Below are positions 7,696-16,268 of a DNA stretch of 32,529 bases, in pieces. The position numbers and the translations under genes are program-made. Source of the DNA: Alphaproteobacteria bacterium (GTDB lineage Bacteria > Pseudomonadota > Alphaproteobacteria > Rhodobacterales > Rhodobacteraceae); NCBI GenBank assembly GCA_030425185.1, contig JAUIAU010000033.1, positions 1-32,529 on the forward strand, written 5' to 3'. Below the pieces are notes generated by a model, which was given only the letters and a program-made list of their open reading frames with translations, had not been told where the DNA came from and made no database searches. The stretch's first letter is position 1. Every line of letters begins with the position of its first letter.

Positions 7696-8711
7696 TGACG
7701 CCCCTGACCCCCTCTTCGCGCGCGCTCCGCGCCCTGCGCCGGGCCCTTGCGGCCACGGCGCTGACCGCGCTCGTCGCGCTGCCGGCCCCGCTGCTGGCAC
7801 AGGACACCGCGACGCTGCTCGCGAACGCGATCCGCACCAACTGCGCGGGCCAGCTGGTTGCCGAGGGGGCCGTCGAGATCCTCTACCGCGACCGGCGCCT
7901 GCAGGCGACGCGCGTCGTCTATGACCGGACCGGCGACCGCATCAGCCTGACCGGCCCGATCACCCTGACCCAGGGCGACAGCGTGCTGATCCTCGCCGAC
8001 GAGGCCGAGCTCGACAGCGAGCTGCGCGACGGCCTGCTGCGATCGGCCCGGCTCGTGCTCGATCGCCAGATGCAGGTCGCCGCCCGCGAGATCCGCCGCA
8101 GCGAGGCCCGCTACACCGAGGCCACCGACACCGTGGCCTCGTCCTGCGAGGTCTGCGCCGCGAACCCGGTCCCGCTCTGGCAGATCCGCGCGAAGACGGT
8201 GCGGCATGACCAGGAAGAGCGGCAGCTCTACTTCCGCAATGCCCGGCTCGAGATCGCCGGCGTTCCGGTGCTCTACACCCCCTACCTGCGCCTGCCCGAT
8301 CCGACCCTGCAGCGCGCGACCGGCTTCCTCGTGCCCTCGCTGCGCACAACATCGAACATCGGCACCGGGATCGCCCTGCCCTACTTCGTCGTGCTCGGTG
8401 ACCGCGCCGACCTGACCTTCACGCCCAACGTGACCACCGGCGGCTCGAACACCCTTTTCCTGACCTACCGCCACGCCTTCGCGTCGGGCGAGTTGCAGTT
8501 CGACGGTGACCTGACCGCCGACAGCACCCGCGCCGCCGGGATCGGCTTCGCCTACCGGATGGAATGCATCACCGTCGACCTTTCCCTCTCGCGGCGCTTT
8601 ACCTCTTCGGCTAACGTGCAGGCGACGACGGACTTCGGCCTCGTGGTCTCGCTCGACGGTATCGGCAACCGGCCCGCCTCGCGGTCGGCCCGCCGGTCCT
8701 GCAACGGGTGA
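7695..8711 (+). CDS. lptD: LptD, internally deleted (central beta-barrel missing)
   Basis: LptD is the outer-membrane beta-barrel that, plugged by LptE, inserts LPS into the outer leaflet. Here the frame is unbroken but encodes only 338 residues, against about 700-800 in the family. Residues 1-35 are a signal peptide (cleavage near LLA/QD), and residues about 45-170 form the LptA-like periplasmic domain. Residues 175-270 hold the LYTPYLRLPDPTLQRATGFL hinge and first barrel segment. From about residue 278 the sequence is that of the extreme C-terminus: AYRMEC, then DLSLSRRFTSS and TTDFGL. Cysteines 50, 151, 154, 291 and 336 remain as possible disulfide partners. The junction lies near 8502-8528. 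Start and stop contexts are normal and neighbours are canonical. The gene product is probably unable to form the full barrel; an artefact of assembly across a repeat is the main alternative. Confidence 0.85.
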   Translation: MTPLTPSSRALRALRRALAATALTALVALPAPLLAQDTATLLANAIRTNCAGQLVAEGAVEILYRDRRLQATRVVYDRTGDRISLTGPITLTQGDSVLILADEAELDSELRDGLLRSARLVLDRQMQVAAREIRRSEARYTEATDTVASSCEVCAANPVPLWQIRAKTVRHDQEERQLYFRNARLEIAGVPVLYTPYLRLPDPTLQRATGFLVPSLRTTSNIGTGIALPYFVVLGDRADLTFTPNVTTGGSNTLFLTYRHAFASGELQFDGDLTADSTRAAGIGFAYRMECITVDLSLSRRFTSSANVQATTDFGLVVSLDGIGNRPASRSARRSCNG

Positions 8712-8732
8712 GGGCCTGGGCCCCGCCGCGCA

Positions 8733-8748
8733 CCGGGGTCAACCCCGG
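8733..8748 (+). other. hairpin in the lptD-surA gap
   Basis: CCGGGG, loop TCAA, CCCCGG forms a perfect 6-bp stem in the 68-bp gap between lptD and surA. It is not followed by a T-run, so it is more likely an mRNA processing or stability element than a terminator. An intrinsic terminator here would also cut off surA-pdxA-rsmA. Confidence 0.45.
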
Positions 8749-8779
8749 GCACTGAACGACAAGGACGAGACGAGCTGAC

Positions 8780-10051
8780 ATGACCCTTCGCCGCCGCCTG
8801 ACCCGCCCGCTTTCCGTGCTCGCCCTGAGCCTCGCCGCCTTCGGGCTGCCCGACGGGATGACAAGCCCGGCCGCGGCGCAGAATCTCTTTGCGCCGGTGG
8901 TGAAGATCAACGGTCGCGTCATCACCCGTTACGAGGTCGACCAGCGCGTCGAGTTCCTGCGCCTGCTGCGCGCGCCGGGCGACCTGGAAAAGGCCGCCGA
9001 GGACGCCCTGATCGACGAGCGCCTGCAGGTGCAGGCCGCCGAGGCCGCCGGAATCAGCATCACCGGAGACGAGCTTCAGGCGGCGATGGAAGAATACACC
9101 CAGCGCTTCAACCTGGACCTGAATGCCTTCGTCGGCATCCTCGGCCAGCGCGGGATCGCGCCGGAGACCTTCCGCAGTTTCGTCTACGCCGGCATGATGT
9201 GGCGCGAATTCGTCCGCAGCCGCTTCAGCGGCCAGGCCCGGGTGACCAAGGCCGAGGTGGACCGCCAGCTGGCCTCGAACGCAACGACCACCTCGGCCCG
9301 CGTGCTGCTGTCGCGCATCGTTCTGCCCGCACGCCCCGAACAGGAAGGCGAGATCGACCGCAGCTTCGAGCTGGCCCGGGACCTGAAGGCGCAGGTGCGC
9401 GGCGAAGCCGCCTTCGCCGACGCCGCGCGGCAGTTCTCGGTCGCGCCCGAACGCACCACCGGCGGACGGATGGACGAGTGGCTGGACCTCTCCAACATCC
9501 CGCCGCAGCTGACCCCGATCCTGCTGACCCTGCGGCCCGGCGAGGTCTCCGACCCGGTGCCGGTGGGCGACAACGCCATCGCGGTCTTCCTGCTGCGCGG
9601 CCTGCAGGAAGTCGGCCCGAACCCGGCAGGCAACGTGCGCGTCGATTACACCAGCATCGCCATCCCCGGCACCGGCCCGGAGGCGCAGGCCGAGGCGGCC
9701 CGCATCGCCGACGCCGCCGACAGCTGCAGCTCGCTGCACCCGCTGGTGCGCGGCGGGCGCGAGGACAGCCTCAGCCGCCAGACCACCCCGGTCTCGGCCC
9801 TGCCGCGGGACGTGGCGCTGGAACTGGCCACGATGGACCCGGGCGAAACCTCGTCGGTGCTGACCCGCAACAACGGCACCACGACGCTCTTCCTGATGCT
9901 CTGCGGCCGCTCGGTGGCCCCCACCGACGAGCAAAGCCCGGAAGAGGTCCGCGAGCGCGCCCGGCTGGAGCTCTTCAACCAGCGCCTCGCTTCGATCTCG
10001 GACGCCTATCTCGACAGCCTGCGCGCCGACGCCTTCTTCTCGCGCCCCTGA
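8780..10051 (+). CDS. surA: periplasmic chaperone / peptidyl-prolyl isomerase SurA
   Basis: The protein has 423 residues. SurA escorts unfolded outer-membrane proteins, LptD among its best known clients, across the periplasm. A signal peptide is visible (RRR start, hydrophobic core, cleavage after about residue 33 before QNLF). The SurA_N chaperone domain follows (INGRVITRYEVDQRVEFLRLL and the helical region to about residue 165). A parvulin-type PpiC domain covers about residues 176-285, with ARVLLSRIVLP, FADAARQFSVAPERTTGGRMDEW and the LTLRPGEVSDPV signature. The C-terminal helical part closes the chaperone domain. Only one clear parvulin domain is present, as is common in alphaproteobacteria; E. 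coli has two. The position between lptD and pdxA matches the conserved proteobacterial order. Confidence 0.95.
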   Translation: MTLRRRLTRPLSVLALSLAAFGLPDGMTSPAAAQNLFAPVVKINGRVITRYEVDQRVEFLRLLRAPGDLEKAAEDALIDERLQVQAAEAAGISITGDELQAAMEEYTQRFNLDLNAFVGILGQRGIAPETFRSFVYAGMMWREFVRSRFSGQARVTKAEVDRQLASNATTTSARVLLSRIVLPARPEQEGEIDRSFELARDLKAQVRGEAAFADAARQFSVAPERTTGGRMDEWLDLSNIPPQLTPILLTLRPGEVSDPVPVGDNAIAVFLLRGLQEVGPNPAGNVRVDYTSIAIPGTGPEAQAEAARIADAADSCSSLHPLVRGGREDSLSRQTTPVSALPRDVALELATMDPGETSSVLTRNNGTTTLFLMLCGRSVAPTDEQSPEEVRERARLELFNQRLASISDAYLDSLRADAFFSRP

Positions 10052-10070
10052 GCGGCGGCGCGGGACCGCG

Positions 10071-11117
10071 ATGCTCGACACCGACCCCGACCCGAAGACC
10101 GAGACCGCGCCGGGTCCCGACCGCTCCGCCGCGCCCGTGGCCCCGATCGCCGTAAGTTGCGGCGAACCTGCGGGGATCGGCCCGGAACTGGCCGGACTGG
10201 CCTGGCGGGCGCTGGGGGACAGCCTTCCGTTCTTCTGGATCGGTGACCCCGACCACCTGCCCGGGGACACGCCCCGCGCGGTGATCGACGACCCGTCCGA
10301 GACCGCCCGCGCCGCCCGCCACGGCCTGCCCGTCTGGCCGCTGGCCTTCGGCGGCCCCCGCATCCCGGGCACCCCGCGCCCCGAGAACGCGCCGGGCGTG
10401 CTGGCCGCCATCGAAACCGGCGTCCGCTTCGTCGAGGACGGCGCCGCCGCCGCCCTGACCACGCTGCCCATCCACAAGAAGGCCCTGAAGGACGGCGCCG
10501 CCTTCGCCTTTCCCGGCCATACCGAGTTCCTCGCCCATCTCGCGGGCGTGGACCGCGTCGTGATGATGCTGGCCAGCGACGTGCTTCGGGTGGTGCCCGT
10601 CACGATCCACGAACCGCTCGCCCGCGTGCCGGGCCTGCTGACGCCCGAGCTGCTCGACGCCACTCTGCGGATCACCCATCACACGCTGATCCACGACTTC
10701 GGCATCGCCCGGCCGCGCCTCGCGGTGGCGGGCCTGAACCCGCACGCGGGCGAAGGCGGGACCATCGGACGCGAGGAAATCGAGGTCATCGGCCCGGCCC
10801 TCGACCGCCTGCGCGCCGAGGGGATGGACGTGACCGGCCCCCGCTCCGCCGACACGATGTTCCACGACGCGGCCCGCGCGACCTATGACGCCGCCGTCTG
10901 CATGTATCACGACCAGGCGCTGATCCCGATCAAGGCGCTCGATTTCGCGGGCGGCGTGAACGTCACCCTCGGCCTGCCCTTCATCCGCACCTCGCCCGAC
11001 CACGGCACCGCCTTCGACATCGCCGGAAAAGGACAGGCGGACGTCACCAGCACGCTGGCCGCGCTGCGCCTCGCCCGCCACATGGCCGCCGCCCGCGCCG
11101 CCCACGGGGGGCACTGA
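10071..11117 (+). CDS. pdxA: 4-hydroxythreonine-4-phosphate dehydrogenase
   Basis: The protein has 348 residues. PdxA oxidises 4-phosphohydroxy-L-threonine with NAD(P)+ in the DXP-dependent route to pyridoxal 5'-phosphate. The N-terminal signature [11 protein letters not shown], the segment [10 protein letters not shown], and FPGHTEFLA are characteristic. The three metal-binding histidines can be placed at His180 (VTIHEPL), His225 (NPHAGEGG) and His280 (MYHDQALIP). The final signature [21 protein letters not shown] is intact. About 20 acidic, proline-rich residues precede the core at the N-terminus, so an internal start cannot be excluded, but no in-frame ATG lies between 10071 and the core. 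The stop overlaps the rsmA start (TGATG). Confidence 0.96.
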   Translation: MLDTDPDPKTETAPGPDRSAAPVAPIAVSCGEPAGIGPELAGLAWRALGDSLPFFWIGDPDHLPGDTPRAVIDDPSETARAARHGLPVWPLAFGGPRIPGTPRPENAPGVLAAIETGVRFVEDGAAAALTTLPIHKKALKDGAAFAFPGHTEFLAHLAGVDRVVMMLASDVLRVVPVTIHEPLARVPGLLTPELLDATLRITHHTLIHDFGIARPRLAVAGLNPHAGEGGTIGREEIEVIGPALDRLRAEGMDVTGPRSADTMFHDAARATYDAAVCMYHDQALIPIKALDFAGGVNVTLGLPFIRTSPDHGTAFDIAGKGQADVTSTLAALRLARHMAAARAAHGGH

Positions 11118-11962
11118 TGGCCGCGCTCGACGGTCTGCCGCCGCTCCGCGAGGTGATTGCCACCCACGGCCTGTCGGCGAAGAAAGCGCTGGGACAGAAC
11201 TTCCTCCTCGACCTGAACCTGACCGCCAAGATCGCCCGGCAGGCGGGCGACCTGACCGCGTGCGACGTGCTGGAGATCGGGCCCGGCCCCGGCGGGCTGA
11301 CGCGGGGCCTGCTGGCCTCCGGCGCGCGCCGCGTGCTTGCGGTCGAGAAGGATGCCCGCTGCCTGCCCGCGCTGGAGGAGGTCGCCGCCCACTGGCCCGG
11401 CCGGCTGACCGTCCTGAACGCCGACGCGCTGGAGGTGGACCCGCTGGCCCACCTGACGCCGCCGATCCGGGTGGTGGCCAACCTGCCCTACAACGTCGGC
11501 ACCGAACTGCTGGTCCGCTGGCTGACCCCGTCCGCCTGGCCGCCGGTCTGGTCCTCGCTGACGCTGATGTTCCAGCGCGAGGTGGCCGACCGGATCGTGG
11601 CGCGGCCCGGCAGCAAGGCCTACGGCCGCCTCGCCCTGCTGGCCCAGTGGCGCTGCGAGGCGCGCATCGTGCTGACGCTGCCGCCCGAGGCGTTCACCCC
11701 GCCGCCCAAGATCTCGTCCGCCGTCGTCCACCTGACCGCCCTGCCCGAGCCGCGCTTCCCCGCCGATCCGCAGGTCCTGTCCCGGCTGACGGCGGCCGGG
11801 TTCAACCAGCGCCGCAAGATGCTGCGGGCGGCGCTGAAGGGCGTCCACCCGCGCATGGAGGCGCTGCTGGAGGAGGCCGGGATCGACCCCACGCGGCGGG
11901 CCGAGACCCTGTCGCTGGAAGAGTTCTGCCGCCTCGCCCGGGTCGTCGCCGACGCGGGCTGA
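11117..11962 (+). CDS. rsmA: 16S rRNA dimethyladenosine transferase
   Basis: The protein has 281 residues, normal for RsmA/KsgA, which dimethylates two adjacent adenines (A1518 and A1519 in E. coli numbering) near the 3' end of 16S rRNA during late 30S maturation. [11 protein letters not shown], the SAM-binding motif [11 protein letters not shown] (residues about 52-62) and the catalytic motif [11 protein letters not shown] (residues 122-132) are intact. The C-terminal RNA-binding part shows [13 protein letters not shown]. The start is coupled to pdxA through a TGATG overlap. It is the last gene of the lptF operon and faces ispG across a 287-bp convergent gap. Confidence 0.97.
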   Translation: MAALDGLPPLREVIATHGLSAKKALGQNFLLDLNLTAKIARQAGDLTACDVLEIGPGPGGLTRGLLASGARRVLAVEKDARCLPALEEVAAHWPGRLTVLNADALEVDPLAHLTPPIRVVANLPYNVGTELLVRWLTPSAWPPVWSSLTLMFQREVADRIVARPGSKAYGRLALLAQWRCEARIVLTLPPEAFTPPPKISSAVVHLTALPEPRFPADPQVLSRLTAAGFNQRRKMLRAALKGVHPRMEALLEEAGIDPTRRAETLSLEEFCRLARVVADAG

Positions 11963-12083
11963 GACGGGCGCGGCGGGACGAGATCGGGCGCGGCAAGTCA
12001 GGACAGAAGGCTATGGGCCGAAGGCCCCACCGACCTGTGGGAGAGGTCCGACGCTGCCCGCGTCCCCTTTCCCCCTCTCACCG

Positions 12084-12100
12084 TCCTAAAAATTTTAGGA
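12084..12100. repeat. AT-rich palindrome 1 (CCTAAAAxTTTTAGG core)
   Basis: TCCTAAAAATTTTAGGA is a perfect palindrome with 8-bp arms around a single central base. It sits inside a second inverted pair, CCGTCC (12081-12086) and GGACGG (12103-12108), so a longer hairpin is possible. Such an AT block stands out in this GC-rich DNA. It lies in the convergent rsmA-ispG gap, 102 bp centre to centre from a sister copy. No T-run follows, so a simple intrinsic terminator is not supported. Confidence 0.7.
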
Positions 12101-12185
12101 TCGGACGGTTCTGGCCGGAAATCGGCCCATCCTGCCCTTGAAAAGAAAGGGGTTTTCTGGCGACACCGGCCATCCAGGGGCCGCT

Positions 12186-12202
12186 GCCTAAAATTTTTAG
12201 GC
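12186..12202. repeat. AT-rich palindrome 2 (CCTAAAAxTTTTAGG core)
   Basis: GCCTAAAATTTTTAGGC is a perfect palindrome with 8-bp arms around one base. It shares the 15-bp core with the copy at 12084-12100 apart from the central base. CCGC (12181-12184) and GCGG (12203-12206) extend the stem with one bulged T. The rest of the 11963-12249 gap holds a small GGCC-GAA-GGCC hairpin near 12015 and no gene that I can support. Confidence 0.7.
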
Positions 12203-12249
12203 GCGGTCGAGGCGCATGGCCCCCGCGACGCCCCCGGACCGGAGCGACC

Positions 12250-13395
12250 TCAGCCGACCGGGTCAGCCTCCGAGGCCGCCGCAGCGGCGGCCGCCGCGTC
12301 CAGTTCGGCCGCCTTCTTCTCGACCTGCTCCACGATGTGGTCGATCATCCGGTCGTTCGACATCTTGTGGCTCTGCTTGCCGGCCAGGTAGACCATGCCG
12401 GACCCCGCGCCGCCGCCGGTGAACCCGACATCGGTCATCAGCGCCTCGCCCGGCCCGTTCACCACGCAGCCGATGATCGACAGGCTCATCGGCGTCTTGA
12501 TGTGCTCCAGTCGCTTCTCCAGCGCCTCGACGGTCTTGATGACATCGAAGCCCTGCCGCGCGCAGGACGGGCAGGAAATGATGTTCACCCCCCGGTGGCG
12601 CAGGCCGAGCGACTTGAGGATCTCGTACCCGACCTTCACCTCCTCGACCGGATCGGCCGAGAGCGACACCCGGATCGTATCCCCGATCCCCATCCACAGC
12701 AGGTTGCCGAGGCCGATCGCGGACTTGATCGTCCCGGACATCAGCCCGCCCGCCTCGGTGATCCCGAGGTGGATCGGCGCGTCGGTGGCATCGGCCAGCC
12801 CCTGATAGGCGGCCGCCGCGAGGAACACGTCGGAGGCCTTGCAGGAAATCTTGAACTCGTGGAAGTCGTTGTCCTGCAGGATGCGGATGTGGTCGAGACC
12901 GCTCTCGATCATCGCCTCCGGGCAGGGTTCGCCGTACTTGTCGAGCAGGTGCTTTTCCAGCGACCCCGCGTTCACCCCGATCCGGATCGAGCAGTTGTGG
13001 TCCCGCGCGGCCTTGATCACCTCGCGGACGCGGCTGGCATCCCCGATGTTGCCGGGGTTGATCCGCAGGCAGGCGGCCCCGGCCTCGGCGGCCTCGATGC
13101 CGCGCTTGTAGTGGAAGTGGATGTCCGCGACGATCGGGACCGGGCTTTCCTTCACGATCTCCTTCAGCGCCCGGCTCGAGTCCTGGTCCGGCACCGAGAT
13201 CCGCACGATGTCCGCACCCGCCTCGGCGCAGCGCTGCACCTGTTCGATGGTGCCCCGGACATCGGTGGTTACGGTGTTGGTCATCGTCTGGACCGAGATC
13301 GGGGCATCGCCTCCGACAGGCACCGGCCCGACCATGATCTGACGCGACTTGCGGCGCTCGATGGTGCGCCAGGGACGAACGGCATTCAGGGACAT
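12250..13395 (-). CDS. ispG: 4-hydroxy-3-methylbut-2-en-1-yl diphosphate synthase
   Basis: The protein has 381 residues. IspG is a [4Fe-4S] enzyme that reductively opens MEcPP to HMBPP in the MEP isoprenoid pathway. The TIM-barrel part includes [14 protein letters not shown] and [11 protein letters not shown]. The Fe-S cluster ligands are visible as Cys275 and Cys278 (CPSCAR) and Cys310 with Glu317 ([10 protein letters not shown]). The C-terminal tail is alanine-rich and variable in the family. It lies downstream of rodZ on the same strand, 105 bp apart. The rodZ-ispG pairing is also found in E. coli, which supports both assignments. Confidence 0.97.
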   Translation of the reverse strand: MSLNAVRPWRTIERRKSRQIMVGPVPVGGDAPISVQTMTNTVTTDVRGTIEQVQRCAEAGADIVRISVPDQDSSRALKEIVKESPVPIVADIHFHYKRGIEAAEAGAACLRINPGNIGDASRVREVIKAARDHNCSIRIGVNAGSLEKHLLDKYGEPCPEAMIESGLDHIRILQDNDFHEFKISCKASDVFLAAAAYQGLADATDAPIHLGITEAGGLMSGTIKSAIGLGNLLWMGIGDTIRVSLSADPVEEVKVGYEILKSLGLRHRGVNIISCPSCARQGFDVIKTVEALEKRLEHIKTPMSLSIIGCVVNGPGEALMTDVGFTGGGAGSGMVYLAGKQSHKMSNDRMIDHIVEQVEKKAAELDAAAAAAAASEADPVG

Positions 13396-13438
13396 CTGGA
13401 CAGGTTCCGCTTCAGTGACAGCTTGTGTGTCAACCTAA

Positions 13439-13458
13439 GCCGCGCGGTCCCGCGCGGC
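13439..13458 (-). other. GC-rich hairpin between rodZ and ispG
   Basis: GCCGCGC, a 6-base loop and GCGCGGC form a perfect 7-bp stem in the 105-bp gap between the rodZ stop and the ispG start. No T-run follows on the minus strand. It could be a weak terminator, an attenuator or an mRNA stability element for ispG. Confidence 0.35.
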
Positions 13459-13500
13459 AATGGTCCGTGACCGACAAAGCCCGCCGCAGGGCGTGCCCGC

Positions 13501-14721
13501 TCAGTCTTCGGCGTTGGCGACGTTGACCACGGCAGCCAGACCGGGGTCGGCCTCGAGATCGGCCATCTGGTACCGCTCGCGCAGCGCCTCGGGGCTGAGT
13601 TCCACGTTCGACGCCACGGCCCCCGCGGTGCCCGCCGGTCCGTAGATGGTGCCGCCGACCGAGAAGAAGACCGAACCCGCCGCGCCCGCGCGCAGCACCG
13701 GCGGGGCCTCGCTCTCGGGCAGGGCGAACCGCTCGCCGGGTTCCATTATCTTTTCGAGCAGGATCGTGCCGTCCGCGGCGCGCACCCGCACCCAGGCGGC
13801 GGCGGTCGCGATGACCGCCACATCGGGGGCGGCATCGGCAACGACCTGCACCGGGGCCACCGGGTCGGCCTCGGCCATCGCCAGTTGCGGCGCGGCCGGG
13901 GCGGCCAGCAGGCCGGTCTCGTCGGGGTCGATCATGCCGATGGGCCCGTCGCGCGGCGTCAGCACCGGCGCGTCGAGGACCTGCGGCCGGTAGAGCCGGT
14001 CCAGCGCATCGACGGAAGGCGACGTGACCTCGGCGGTCTCGATCGCGGTATCGGCGGCCGGGCGCACCCCGTCGAGCGGGTCGATCTCGCTCAGCAGCGT
14101 CGGCTGCGCCTCGACCGGCACCACGTTCACGCGCTGCAACTCGCGCACCACGCTCAGCCCGCCGTAGCCGAGGCCGAGGATCAGCGCGATCAGCACCGCC
14201 GCCGAGCCGAGCGCACCCGGATCGAGTTGCGCGTACCAGGGGGTGATCGTGCTGGTCTGCGGCACGCCGCGCCCGAGCACCGGGTCGGCCGACACCGGGC
14301 GGCGCGGCTCCATCTTGCGGGCAGGCTCCGCCGGTTTCGACAGCCCCGCGCCATGCACCCCGGCAAAGCCGCTCTCGCGGCAGAATTTCTGGTAGGCCTC
14401 GTCCGGGTCCAGCCCGAGGAACCGCGCATAGCTGCGCACGTAGCCGGCGATGAAGCCCGGCCCGTCGAACCCGGCGGGATTGCAGTCCTCGATGGCGGCG
14501 AGATACTCGGCCTTGATGCGAAGCTGGCGCTGGATGTCGAGCAGGGACAGACCCATCGTGGCGCGCTCGCCGCGGATCTGGTCGCCCAACGTTACATAGA
14601 AATCGTCAAAACCGCGCAGCGGCTCCTCGTCCGTACCGGATCCGGAATAGACGTCGCCGCCCTTCATGCCGCTCGCCCCATACACTGCCCCAAACCTGTG
14701 CTGCGTGCCCCTGTCGGACAC
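13501..14721 (-). CDS. rodZ: RodZ-like cytoskeleton-associated membrane protein
   Basis: The protein has 406 residues. It has an N-terminal Xre-like helix-turn-helix (about residues 42-115, with LGDQIRGERATMGLSLLDIQRQLRIKAEYLAAIE and FIAGYVRSYARFLGLDP), which in RodZ binds MreB. One membrane span follows at about 171-192, then a long proline/alanine-rich periplasmic linker and a C-terminal DUF4115-like beta domain (about 305-370, WVRVRAADGTILLEKIMEPGERF). RodZ links MreB filaments to the cell-wall elongation machinery. The GTG at 14721 has AGGA nine bases upstream. An internal ATG at 14667 (MKGGDVYSG) is a credible alternative start. Neighbouring ispG supports the identity. Confidence 0.88.
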   Translation of the reverse strand: MSDRGTQHRFGAVYGASGMKGGDVYSGSGTDEEPLRGFDDFYVTLGDQIRGERATMGLSLLDIQRQLRIKAEYLAAIEDCNPAGFDGPGFIAGYVRSYARFLGLDPDEAYQKFCRESGFAGVHGAGLSKPAEPARKMEPRRPVSADPVLGRGVPQTSTITPWYAQLDPGALGSAAVLIALILGLGYGGLSVVRELQRVNVVPVEAQPTLLSEIDPLDGVRPAADTAIETAEVTSPSVDALDRLYRPQVLDAPVLTPRDGPIGMIDPDETGLLAAPAAPQLAMAEADPVAPVQVVADAAPDVAVIATAAAWVRVRAADGTILLEKIMEPGERFALPESEAPPVLRAGAAGSVFFSVGGTIYGPAGTAGAVASNVELSPEALRERYQMADLEADPGLAAVVNVANAED

Positions 14722-14765
14722 ATGCCACTGTCCTGATCGATTCGTAGCGGTCGATCTGGTTTTTA

Positions 14766-14782
14766 GCTAACACAAGGCTAAC
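14766..14782. promoter_or_regulatory. 11-bp-spaced direct repeat upstream of rodZ
   Basis: GCTAAC occurs at 14766-14771 and 14777-14782, one helical turn apart, in the 83-bp gap between the hemA stop and the rodZ start. The first copy overlaps the palindrome TTAGCTAA (14763-14770). On the minus strand, the direction of rodZ, it reads GTTAGC-N5-GTTAGC. It could be an operator or part of the rodZ promoter. TTAG-N7-TTAG resembles a CtrA site (TTAA-N7-TTAA) with one mismatch in each half, so that reading is weak. Confidence 0.35.
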
Positions 14783-14804
14783 GACGGCGCGAGATATCCT
14801 GAGG

Positions 14805-16028
14805 TCAGGCGCTCATTTCGGCGCGATTCAGCGCACAGTGCTTCCACAGGGAATCCATGGCGCGCACGAGATGGTCGATCATCTTCGGATCGTGCACCGG
14901 CGAGGGCGTGAAGCGCAGCCGCTCGGTGCCGCGCGGCACGGTCGGGAAGTTGATCGGCTGGACATAGACGCCGTACTGGTCGAGCAGCATGTCCGACAGT
15001 TTCTTGGTGTGGACCGGGTCGCCGACGATCACCGGCACGATGTGCGAGCCGTGGTCGATGATCGGCAGGCCCAGCCCTTTCAGCCGGAGTTTCAACACCT
15101 TGGCCGCGTCCTGGTGGGCGTCGCGGCGGGCCTGGTCGGTCTTCAGGTGCCGCACGCTGGCGGCCGCCCCGGCCGCCACGGCAGGCGGCAGCGAAGTGGT
15201 GAAGATGAAGCCCGGCGCGTAGGAGCGCACCGCGTCCACCATCTTCGCGCTGGCCGCGATGTAGCCGCCCATCACGCCATAGGCCTTGGCGAGCGTGCCG
15301 TTGATGATGTCGATCCGGTGCATCAGCCCGTCACGCTCGGCGACCCCGGCCCCGCGCGGCCCGTACATGCCGACCGCATGGACCTCGTCGATGTAGGTCA
15401 GCGCGCCGAATTCGTCGGCTAGGTCGCAGATCTCGGCGATCGGGCCGAAATCCCCGTCCATCGAGTAGATCGACTCGAAGGCGATCAGCTTCGGCGCGGC
15501 GGGGTCATCGGCCGCCAGCAGCTCGCGCAGATGCGCCACGTCGTTGTGCCGGAAGACCCGCTTCGCGCCGCCGTTGCGGCGGACGCCCTCGATCATCGAG
15601 GCGTGGTTCAGCGCGTCGGAATAGATGATCAGCCCCGGGAACAGCTTCGGCAGGGTCGAGAGCGTCGCGTCGTTGGCGATATAGGCCGAGGTGAACACCA
15701 GCGCCGCTTCCTTGCGGTGCAGGTCGGCCAGTTCGGCCTCCAGCCGCCGGTGATAGACCGTCGTGCCCGAGATGTTGCGGGTGCCGCCCGACCCGGCGCC
15801 GGTCGCCTCCAGCGCCTCGTGCATGGCCGCCAGGACCACCGGGTGCTGGCCCATCCCGAGATAGTCGTTGCCGCACCACACGGTGATGTCCTGCGTGCTG
15901 CCGTCGGGCTTGGTCCAGACCGCGCGGGGGAACTGGTCCTTGGTCCGCTCGATGTCGATGAAGGTCCGGTAGCGCCCTTCGTCATGCAGACGGGTCAGGG
16001 CGGCATCGAGGGCAGCAACGTAATCCAC
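14805..16028 (-). CDS. hemA: 5-aminolevulinate synthase
   Basis: The protein has 407 residues from a GTG start. It is the PLP enzyme that condenses glycine and succinyl-CoA to 5-aminolevulinate, the C4-route entry to haem and, in phototrophs, bacteriochlorophyll. The start [18 protein letters not shown] matches known alphaproteobacterial HemA, and GGAG lies seven bases upstream of the GTG. Family blocks include [47 protein letters not shown] and [12 protein letters not shown]. The PLP lysine is Lys248 in [14 protein letters not shown] much longer open frame continues upstream to 17849 but is antisense to the M20 gene and is not protein-like there. An FNR-type box sits about 110 bp upstream of the start. 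Confidence 0.97.
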   Translation of the reverse strand: MDYVAALDAALTRLHDEGRYRTFIDIERTKDQFPRAVWTKPDGSTQDITVWCGNDYLGMGQHPVVLAAMHEALEATGAGSGGTRNISGTTVYHRRLEAELADLHRKEAALVFTSAYIANDATLSTLPKLFPGLIIYSDALNHASMIEGVRRNGGAKRVFRHNDVAHLRELLAADDPAAPKLIAFESIYSMDGDFGPIAEICDLADEFGALTYIDEVHAVGMYGPRGAGVAERDGLMHRIDIINGTLAKAYGVMGGYIAASAKMVDAVRSYAPGFIFTTSLPPAVAAGAAASVRHLKTDQARRDAHQDAAKVLKLRLKGLGLPIIDHGSHIVPVIVGDPVHTKKLSDMLLDQYGVYVQPINFPTVPRGTERLRFTPSPVHDPKMIDHLVRAMDSLWKHCALNRAEMSA

Positions 16029-16131
16029 AGGGCAACTCCGGTCGCGGCGCTCCGGCATGACCCGCAGGGTCCGTCCGGAATTCATGTATCGTTCTAGGCT
16101 CTTTTTTGTGCGCAACACATGTGCCCCCGCC

Positions 16132-16145
16132 TTGATCTGTGTCAA
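16132..16145. promoter_or_regulatory. FNR/FnrL-type box upstream of hemA
   Basis: TTGATCTGTGTCAA matches the FNR consensus TTGAT-N4-ATCAA at nine of ten specified bases. It lies in the 240-bp divergent region between hemA and the M20 peptidase gene, centred about 110 bp from the hemA start and 130 bp from the peptidase start. Oxygen-dependent control of hemA by FnrL is established in Rhodobacter sphaeroides, which makes hemA the likely target. On the hemA strand the same bases begin TTGACA, a perfect -35 hexamer, so overlap with a promoter is possible, though no good -10 follows at 17 bp. Confidence 0.65.
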
Positions 16146-16268
16146 GATTGCGACGGCCTCCCTGCGACCACTGGACACTTCCCTGCCACCGAATAGGGTC
16201 GCCCCGTCGCGCATCGGAAACAGACCGCTGCCCGGCCCCCTGCCCCGACGCCAGCCGAAGGAGACCCC

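Noticed and set aside
8552-10675. A 707-codon minus-strand open frame opposite surA and pdxA
   Set aside because: It has the low-complexity composition of a shadow frame and spans two well-supported genes and the gap between them.
12084-12202. The two palindromes as ordinary intrinsic terminators
   Set aside because: Neither is followed by a T-run on either strand, and the stems are AT-rich, unlike the real terminator after lon.
14765-14782. A confident CtrA box upstream of rodZ
   Set aside because: Both half-sites read TTAG instead of TTAA, so it is kept only as a direct repeat.
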